A DNA stretch of 6,302 nt from contig DUJJ01000069.1 of assembly GCA_013329865.1 (NCBI GenBank), positions 1-6,302 on the forward strand. The letters are read 5' to 3'. Numbering within the stretch: position 1 is the first letter of the stretch; each line of letters opens with the position of its first letter. The stretch is from Candidatus Poseidoniaceae archaeon. Its GTDB lineage: Archaea; Thermoplasmatota; Poseidoniia; Poseidoniales; Poseidoniaceae. The notes beneath the pieces were generated by a model. That model worked only from the letters and a program-made list of their open reading frames with translations. It had not been told where the DNA came from and made no database searches. The translations under genes and the position numbers were made by a program. Of the stretch, positions 1-4,186 are shown piece by piece.

Positions 1-486
1 TTCGATAATCTCACGAATTTTATCAGCGTTGTCGCAGGCAGTTTTGATACATTCGGTGAACTTTCCACTACGATAGGCGGCGAGATTTTTTACAATACGA
101 GGGTTGACACCAATCGCTCTTAGCGCGTCAAGAAAAGGGTTCAGAAAGTAATCTGCATAACTAAAACCGTGACTATTAAATCGTTCATAATCTGGTTTGC
201 CATCAGCATCGGGCGCTGGGATATTGCCAATTTGGTGACCAATGAAATTATCATATTCAGCGTCTAAAAACGGGTAAACCCGACGCAATGGGTCAGCATC
301 ATCAACAATGAAGATGAATTCTACATCTAGACCTGCATCAATTGCAGCCCTAGAGATCATTTCTCCGGTGAGTATCTCTCTAAGGTGGCCAATGTGGAAT
401 TCGCCACTTGGAGTGATTCCAGTCGACACTACATGTTTGCCTGCGCGCCGAGACAAATTTACGGCAACAACGTCCGCCCAGTGCAT
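1..486 (-). CDS. lysS: Lysyl-tRNA synthetase, class I (partial, N-terminal 162 residues)
   Basis: This enzyme charges tRNA-Lys with lysine in the cytoplasm, using ATP. The visible part opens with MHWADVV, typical of archaeal class I LysRS, and carries the class I nucleotide-binding signature HIGH at residues 31-34, preceded by GITPSGEF. The segment FIVDDADPLRRVYPFL (about 60-74) and the end KFTECIK...NADKIREIIE also match this family, which is unrelated to class II LysRS. The reading frame is open to the left edge, so the KMSK-like loop and the tRNA-binding C-terminus lie outside the window. The ATG at 486 is supported by a strong ribosome binding site three bases upstream. The gene starts nine bases after the gfcR stop codon, so the two are probably co-transcribed. 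The family call is firm from the motif set; no internal oddity is visible. Confidence 0.95.
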   Translation of the reverse strand, partial: MHWADVVAVNLSRRAGKHVVSTGITPSGEFHIGHLREILTGEMISRAAIDAGLDVEFIFIVDDADPLRRVYPFLDAEYDNFIGHQIGNIPAPDADGKPDYERFNSHGFSYADYFLNPFLDALRAIGVNPRIVKNLAAYRSGKFTECIKTACDNADKIREIIE

Positions 487-489
487 AAA

Positions 490-496
490 ATCACCT
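490..496 (-). promoter_or_regulatory. Ribosome binding site of lysS
   Basis: On the minus strand the sequence reads AGGTGAT, then TTT, then ATG. GGTGAT is complementary to the ATCACC near the 3' end of archaeal 16S rRNA. The first base of the site is the last base of the gfcR TAA stop codon, which suggests translational coupling between gfcR and lysS. This site decides the lysS start. Confidence 0.75.
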
Positions 497-1080
497 TAGA
501 CTGATACCGCTCTGACAACGCCTCTCAAAGGAACATCACCAATTTCATTTCTCATCGTTTTGTTAACTAGGACAATTACTAATCCAACATCGCCGCCTGC
601 CTCTCTAATGGATGAGATTGTTTTACTGACGGTTTTTCCAGTTGACAATACATCATCGATAATGACGACTTTTTTGCCAGATACTTGGCCATATTTACTC
701 GAAAGAGACCCCGACCCATCTCCCTTGTCAGTGGTTCTAAATACGGTAAACTCGCAATCTAATATTCGAGCCACTTCATGGGCAAATGATATCCCATTGA
801 TTGAAACACCAACAATGGTATCGATGTTATCAAAACCTAATTCTTCATCTGCAACATCGGCCATTATGGTGCCAATGGCCGATATTCTGTTGGGTCGCAC
901 ACCGATTGTGCGCCACCCAATTCTTACATCGCTTGGCCTTTCATCGCCCTGGCTACCGGCGAGCAGCCAAGAGATAGTATCCTGAGATAACGATAATTCA
1001 TCAGCGATTTGTTGGCTGTTGAGACCCTCTTTGCGTAGATTCATCGCAGTCATTCTGAGTTCTTCTATGCTGACAACCAT
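496..1080 (-). CDS. gfcR: GfcR-type HTH/phosphoribosyltransferase regulator (orotate phosphoribosyltransferase-like)
   Basis: The protein has 194 residues from the ATG at 1080. Residues about 17-45 (KEGLNSQQIADELSLSQDTISWLL) form a clear helix-turn-helix. The rest is a type I phosphoribosyltransferase domain with the PRPP-binding loop VVIIDDVLSTGKT at 138-150 and the family segments GWRTIGVRPNRIS (about 55-67) and GSLSSKY (about 124-130). Proteins of this build are annotated either as PyrE-like phosphoribosyltransferases or as GfcR, a regulator of sugar catabolism studied in haloarchaea. The fused HTH favours a DNA-binding regulator that senses a phosphoribosyl or nucleotide ligand, but its targets here are unknown. 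A TTG three codons upstream (1089) is an alternative start; I prefer the ATG, although no good ribosome binding site precedes it. It is the first gene of a likely gfcR-lysS unit and is divergent from aIF2 beta. Confidence 0.88.
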   Translation of the reverse strand: MVVSIEELRMTAMNLRKEGLNSQQIADELSLSQDTISWLLAGSQGDERPSDVRIGWRTIGVRPNRISAIGTIMADVADEELGFDNIDTIVGVSINGISFAHEVARILDCEFTVFRTTDKGDGSGSLSSKYGQVSGKKVVIIDDVLSTGKTVSKTISSIREAGGDVGLVIVLVNKTMRNEIGDVPLRGVVRAVSV

Positions 1081-1193
1081 TTCAATCAAAGCACGCTATG
1101 AGAACCATGTTCATCAAACCTTTCATCGAAATTATTGGTCGCTATCTGTTTGTTATACCAAGCATTGAAGAATGGAGCACGAGACCCGACAGC
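1081..1193. promoter_or_regulatory. Divergent promoter region between gfcR and aIF2 beta
   Basis: This 113-base spacer must hold the promoters for both directions. A TATA-like GTTATACC near 1152-1159 reads TATA-like on both strands. On the plus strand it would give a start near 1180 and a leader of about 14 bases for aIF2 beta, which has no Shine-Dalgarno motif. On the minus strand it would leave a leader of roughly 48 bases for gfcR. The spacer also holds a near-tandem repeat (TTCATCAAA at 1110-1118 and TTCATCGAA at 1122-1130) and the dyad GAAC-CAT-GTTC at 1102-1112. These could be operator sites, possibly for GfcR itself, but that is speculation. The exact promoter position is uncertain. 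Confidence 0.35.
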
Positions 1194-1604
1194 ATGGCAG
1201 ACTTCGACTATGAGGCCCTATTGGATAGAGCTAGAGAGAAAATCCCAGACAATATCTCCAGTAAATCTCGATGGAAGTTACCAGAGCCACAAATACTAAT
1301 CGAGGGTTCAAATACCATCTTTCGCAACTTTAATGAAGTGGTATCAATGATGGACAGAGACGATAATCATGTTTACCAATATATCCTAAATGATCTTGGA
1401 ACATCTGGCTCGAGGGACGGGCCCAGAGCCAGATTTAAGGGTAGAATCCCGCCCAAAAGAATCAAGAAGACGATAGTAAATTATGTGAATTCATACATAA
1501 TATGCAACCAGTGTTCCTCACCAGATACGAATTTTATCAAGGAAGATAGGACGACGTTACTAAAGTGCCAGGCATGTGGTGCGACCAGACCTGTAAAACT
1601 TTAA
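1194..1604 (+). CDS. eif2b: Translation initiation factor aIF2, beta subunit
   Basis: This is the beta subunit of the archaeal heterotrimeric aIF2, which brings initiator Met-tRNA to the small ribosomal subunit. From the ATG at 1194 it has 136 residues, the normal size for archaeal aIF2 beta. It begins MADFDYEALLDRAREKIP, a helix typical of the family. The central alpha-beta domain includes LIEGSNTIFRNF (about 35-46) and the stretch FKGRIPPKRI (81-90). The C-terminal zinc ribbon has Cys 104, 107, 125 and 128 (CNQC and CQAC). The frame is open upstream to an ATG at 1098, but the extra 32 residues match nothing in the family and would use up the promoter spacer, so I reject that longer start. 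No Shine-Dalgarno motif precedes the ATG, which suits a first gene with a short or absent leader. It ends tail to tail with the nitroreductase gene. Confidence 0.95.
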   Translation: MADFDYEALLDRAREKIPDNISSKSRWKLPEPQILIEGSNTIFRNFNEVVSMMDRDDNHVYQYILNDLGTSGSRDGPRARFKGRIPPKRIKKTIVNYVNSYIICNQCSSPDTNFIKEDRTTLLKCQACGATRPVKL

Positions 1605-2173
1605 TCTAGATAAGTAACAATATCAGCAACGGGCTTTTTGTTTACCTTTCTTACAGTTTCTGCGTAACCCGCCTTCAAAAAGCCGATTATTTCCTCCGCA
1701 CCTGAGTCTATAGATAACGCTTCATAGGTCTCAGGGTCACGGGTAATTGCCCCCGTTGACCATTGTGAGCCAACCTCATTCTCCCACAGAGAAAGCACCA
1801 TGTTGTGCAATGCACAAACAGTCGCTGCGTAATCCTCCTTTTCCCTAAATGCATCATTCTCAGACTTTTTCGACGTTACAGCGATTAGTAACGGCGGTTG
1901 AGTTATTTTTCCAATCGCTCGAACACGATCAGCATCAACAGTTTCGGAATTTTTTTTCGCAGACTTAACTGCCGCTAGGCGAGATATAGTTGGAACTAGT
2001 CTTTGTCTAGAACCTTGGCCAATCACATAGAATTTCCACGGATGTGTATGCTTGTGACACGGTGCGTTGGATGCTGCAAGTAGGGCTTCATCTAAAATAT
2101 CCTGACTGATTTCTCGGTCACTAAACCGGTATATGCTACGTCGACTATTGATTAGTTCTTGCAAATTGTCCAT
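1601..2173 (-). CDS. Nitroreductase family flavoprotein
   Basis: The 190-residue protein matches the short, FMN-binding nitroreductase family, closest in size and motifs to YdjA-like members. Visible family marks are RRSIYRF (11-17), which contacts the FMN phosphate, the APCHKHTHPWKFYV block (37-50), and a C-terminal half with DYAATVCALHNM (114-125) and GSQWSTG (135-141), where the family binds flavin at the dimer interface. Such enzymes reduce nitro compounds, quinones or other oxidised substrates with NAD(P)H; the natural substrate cannot be told from sequence. It is probably a soluble dimer, with no signal peptide or membrane segment. The ATG at 2173 follows a GGTG ribosome binding site and lies 11 bases after the dehydratase stop, so it is the last gene of a three-gene unit. 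Its TAA stop overlaps the aIF2 beta stop on the other strand. Confidence 0.9.
   Translation of the reverse strand: MDNLQELINSRRSIYRFSDREISQDILDEALLAASNAPCHKHTHPWKFYVIGQGSRQRLVPTISRLAAVKSAKKNSETVDADRVRAIGKITQPPLLIAVTSKKSENDAFREKEDYAATVCALHNMVLSLWENEVGSQWSTGAITRDPETYEALSIDSGAEEIIGFLKAGYAETVRKVNKKPVADIVTYLD
1635..1653 (+). terminator. Possible T-rich terminator for aIF2 beta, inside the nitroreductase gene
   Basis: About 30 bases past the aIF2 beta stop the plus strand reads CTTTTTGTTTACCTTTCTT. Archaeal RNA polymerase can terminate at T-rich tracts without a hairpin, and there is no non-coding room before the nitroreductase coding sequence. On the other strand this tract encodes a lysine-rich segment near the nitroreductase C-terminus, so it may be only codon choice. 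Confidence 0.2.
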
Positions 2174-2178
2174 GCTAA

Positions 2179-2182
2179 CACC
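2179..2182 (-). promoter_or_regulatory. Ribosome binding site of the nitroreductase gene
   Basis: On the minus strand GGTG is followed by five bases and then ATG. This is the same register as the GGTGAT-N3-ATG site of lysS. It lies between the dehydratase stop (2185-2187) and the nitroreductase start and supports the start at 2173. Confidence 0.6.
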
Positions 2183-2184
2183 GA

Positions 2185-2508
2185 TTAGACTTTGTCAATC
2201 TTTGCGGCCAATATAAAATCTGATTCGTGCAATCCGTCGATCTTGTGAGTCCAAATCATAACTTTGGCTCTGCCCCACGACAGTTCGAAGTCAGCGTGGT
2301 GGTCCTCTGCTTCACAAATCTCTCCTGCTGCATTAACAAAGTTTAACGCAGTTTGAAAATCATCGAAACTAAATACGCGCTCGATGTGATGGTCAGCAAT
2401 CAACGTCCACTCGTCGTGGAGTTGTTGCATGAACGGTTTGATTTCCTCGATTGTCAGAGGCGGTATGCCACCCTGGCAAGGAATACAGGTCTTCTCGTGT
2501 AGTGACAC
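2185..2508 (-). CDS. Pterin-4a-carbinolamine dehydratase (COG2154 family)
   Basis: The family dehydrates 4a-hydroxytetrahydropterin, the product of pterin-dependent aromatic amino acid hydroxylases; in organisms without those enzymes, roles in molybdenum cofactor or other pterin metabolism have been proposed. The C-terminal half is diagnostic: His70-His71, Trp78, Thr87-His88 and Asp97 fall at the spacing expected for the active site, within EDHHADFELSW and THKIDGLHESD. The usual proline after the two histidines is alanine here. The N-terminus has CIPCQGGIPPLT, common in this family. I chose the GTG at 2508 (107 residues) because it gives a typical N-terminus, lies four bases past the upstream stop and follows a G-rich stretch. 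An ATG at 2535 would add nine residues and overlap the upstream gene by 23 bases; one at 2571 would overlap by 59. It is the middle gene of a three-gene unit. Confidence 0.88.
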   Translation of the reverse strand: MSLHEKTCIPCQGGIPPLTIEEIKPFMQQLHDEWTLIADHHIERVFSFDDFQTALNFVNAAGEICEAEDHHADFELSWGRAKVMIWTHKIDGLHESDFILAAKIDKV

Positions 2509-2512
2509 AATT

Positions 2513-2959
2513 TCAACCCCACAAGTGAGAATCATCTTGTCTGCCCTTGACTTCCTTTTCGACTTTTTCATGAAGTGATGACCTGCGTTTCATATCAGCC
2601 CTCTCAAACGCTAGTAATTCCTTATCGTCGATGTATGCTGGTCGTGTATGAGCAATCAAAGTTATCTTTACAATAACATCTCGAGCAAGGTAAACAATTT
2701 CGCCTGAATCGGTCAAAACCTCAATACTGGTTTTCCCTGATGATAACAATCTTCCTTTGATTATGGTATCTTCATCGGCTTTGAAAGCTCTAGCATCAAG
2801 TAAAATCTCAACCAAATCATCTTTGCGTAATCCGTGTCTTCTCTCTAGTAGATTTCCATTGTGAACACTTGCAATATCGGCAAGGCTAGGAGAGCCCATT
2901 TGTTCCCAAATCGGAACAGCCCATGTTGGTAAATCTGAGTCGCTTGTCTTCTTCGCCAT
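2513..2959 (-). CDS. Unrecognised small protein, possible Sm-like barrel
   Basis: I do not recognise this 148-residue protein. It is soluble in appearance, with no signal peptide or membrane segment. The start MAKKTSDSDLPTWAVPIWEQ is polar and then tryptophan-rich. Residues about 49-107 alternate like a small beta barrel: LVEILL, IIKGRLLSS, TSIEVLTDSGEIVYLARDVIVKITLIA. This resembles the strand order of Sm/Lsm proteins (a GxL turn, then a D-x-G-x-hydrophobic strand), a weak inference only. The tail (about 110-148) is highly charged and probably helical, ending in HLWG. The ATG at 2959 is preceded by AGGT in the usual ribosome-binding register, and a TTAAAAAA tract about 26 bases upstream could even make it leaderless. 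The frame is open to an ATG at 3034, but that would overlap the longest nog1 frame and the promoter. It heads the unit with the dehydratase and nitroreductase. Confidence 0.75.
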   Translation of the reverse strand: MAKKTSDSDLPTWAVPIWEQMGSPSLADIASVHNGNLLERRHGLRKDDLVEILLDARAFKADEDTIIKGRLLSSGKTSIEVLTDSGEIVYLARDVIVKITLIAHTRPAYIDDKELLAFERADMKRRSSLHEKVEKEVKGRQDDSHLWG

Positions 2960-3073
2960 GATTGAACCTAACGGCGAGCGTTTTTTAACCTCGCTCTCAA
3001 AAACAAATATCAATTTGAAATCTAGGGTATGCATTATTCAAGTATAGTCTTCCAGCCTGCAATTGGGGATGTA
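2960..3073. promoter_or_regulatory. Divergent promoter region between the small gene and nog1
   Basis: This 114-base spacer serves both directions. For the minus strand, the complement of TTTTTTAA (2981-2988) gives a TATA-like TTAAAAAA about 26 bases before the ATG at 2959. It lies between short inverted arms (GCGAG at 2974-2978 and CTCGC at 2990-2994, or GAGCG at 2976-2980 and CGCTC at 2992-2996). For the plus strand, CAAATATC near 3004-3011 would place the nog1 transcript start near 3034, with a leader of about 40 bases that contains the ribosome binding site. The positions are estimates from archaeal promoter spacing. Confidence 0.4.
3065..3070 (+). promoter_or_regulatory. Ribosome binding site of nog1
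   Basis: GGGGAT lies three bases before the ATG at 3074, the same spacing as GGTGAT before lysS, with one mismatch. It favours this start over the in-frame ATG at 3029, whose upstream bases show no clear match in that register. Confidence 0.5.
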
Positions 3074-4186
3074 ATGAAAGTATCATGGCGCGCCTTGCCG
3101 ACAGTCCTTACCAAAGAGGAATTGCTAGACAAGGCATACTCCAGAGCAAAGAAGGCCGCTGACAGAGTTGATGATAGTGACCGAGTATTTCGGGTAAGAA
3201 AGCAACTTAATCGTATGATACAAACCGCTGCAGATATACTTGGTACCTATCTAATGGACACTGTCAATCAGTGGCCGTCACTTGACCAATCGCCCCAATT
3301 TGATGTCTCAATGATAGATGCCTGCGTTGGGTGTGATGATTATCGTCACCATCTCTCAATGTTGCAGTGGGCGGCCAATCAGATTAGTAATATTGCCGCT
3401 CAAAATACCCGCAAAATTACCCGAACGGGCAGAATAGAACTAATGCATGAGGCGCGTCGCGAAGCATATGGTAGGATTTCTTCGATTGTCGGACGTATAG
3501 GTTCATCATTGCAATGGTTAGGTGAGTCTAGAGAGATTTTGAAACGGCTTCCTAGTATCGACCAACTATCGCCCTGTATCGTAGTCTGCGGGGCACCGAA
3601 TGTAGGTAAATCTGCCTTTATTTCTGCTCTGAGTTCCGGTAAGATGGAAGTAAATCACTATCCGTTTACCACCAAACAAATCCACTTGGGTCACTTTACT
3701 TTTAGGCGCTTGCAATATCAAATGGTTGACACCCCTGGACTTCTTGACCGTCCGATGCACAAGCGTAACGATATTGAAATGCAAGCAATTTCGGCTCTTG
3801 AAAATCTCGGTTCGCTAGTATTGTTTTTGATTGATGAAAGTGAGAATTGTGGTATGTCAATTGAAGAACAGAATAATTTGCTGGAGGAGATTTTACAATT
3901 ATTAGCCGAGACCACAGTCATGATTATATCAACCAAAGCAGACATTCACGAAAACAGGCCAGAAAATTGGTCTACAGTGAAAACTGCTGAAACGGAATAT
4001 CTTGAGCTTGGTGAAGAACAATACACTGAATTGCCGTTGCTGATTGATACAAATGGTTACATTACCATATCGGCATTAGAAAATGTCGGCTTAGAGGCAC
4101 TAAAGATGGAGATTGTTAGAATTGTCAAAGACAACACTCCAGTTGATCCGATGAGTTTGCCAGAGGGCTGGTATCGTGCTGAATGA
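3074..4186 (+). CDS. nog1: NOG1-family GTPase, large ribosomal subunit biogenesis
   Basis: NOG1 is an Obg-related GTPase needed for 60S assembly in eukaryotes; the archaeal form is presumed to act on 50S assembly. From the ATG at 3074 it has 370 residues. The N-terminal half is the helical NOG1 domain, with GTYLMDTVNQWPSLDQSPQF and later a long basic helix. The GTPase domain shows G1 GAPNVGKS (173-180), G2 PFTTK (197-201) with the following IHLGHF, G3 DTPGLLDRP (219-227) and the NOG1-specific DESENCGMSIEEQ (about 254-266). The G4 motif is TKAD (287-290) rather than NKxD, a tolerated variant, and G5 is ISAL (332-335). It lacks the long C-terminal part of eukaryotic NOG1, as expected for archaea. 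An ATG at 3029 would add 15 residues of unlikely sequence. It is divergent from the small gene at 2513 and its TGA directly abuts the argS stop. Confidence 0.93.
   Translation: MKVSWRALPTVLTKEELLDKAYSRAKKAADRVDDSDRVFRVRKQLNRMIQTAADILGTYLMDTVNQWPSLDQSPQFDVSMIDACVGCDDYRHHLSMLQWAANQISNIAAQNTRKITRTGRIELMHEARREAYGRISSIVGRIGSSLQWLGESREILKRLPSIDQLSPCIVVCGAPNVGKSAFISALSSGKMEVNHYPFTTKQIHLGHFTFRRLQYQMVDTPGLLDRPMHKRNDIEMQAISALENLGSLVLFLIDESENCGMSIEEQNNLLEEILQLLAETTVMIISTKADIHENRPENWSTVKTAETEYLELGEEQYTELPLLIDTNGYITISALENVGLEALKMEIVRIVKDNTPVDPMSLPEGWYRAE

Noticed and set aside
308..499. Plus-strand 63-codon frame opposite the lysS start
   Set aside because: It lies opposite the conserved HIGH region of lysS, and the protein looks like random composition.
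560..985. Plus-strand open frame opposite gfcR
   Set aside because: It is the antisense shadow of a gene with clear HTH and PRPP motifs, and its own translation has no recognisable domain.
1098..1193. A 32-residue N-terminal extension of aIF2 beta from the ATG at 1098
   Set aside because: The extension matches nothing in the family, the ATG at 1194 gives the normal length and N-terminal helix, and the longer frame would leave only 17 bases for two divergent promoters.
2509..2571. Longer pterin dehydratase starts at ATG 2571 or 2535
   Set aside because: They would overlap the upstream gene by 59 or 23 bases and add residues not typical of the family; the ATG at 2535 remains possible.
3029..3073. 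Longer nog1 from the ATG at 3029
   Set aside because: The 15 added residues do not resemble NOG1, the frame would start at about the estimated transcript start, and GGGGAT supports the ATG at 3074.
3566..3945. Two short minus-strand frames within nog1
   Set aside because: They lie opposite the conserved G1-G3 motifs of nog1 and have no ribosome binding site or domain.
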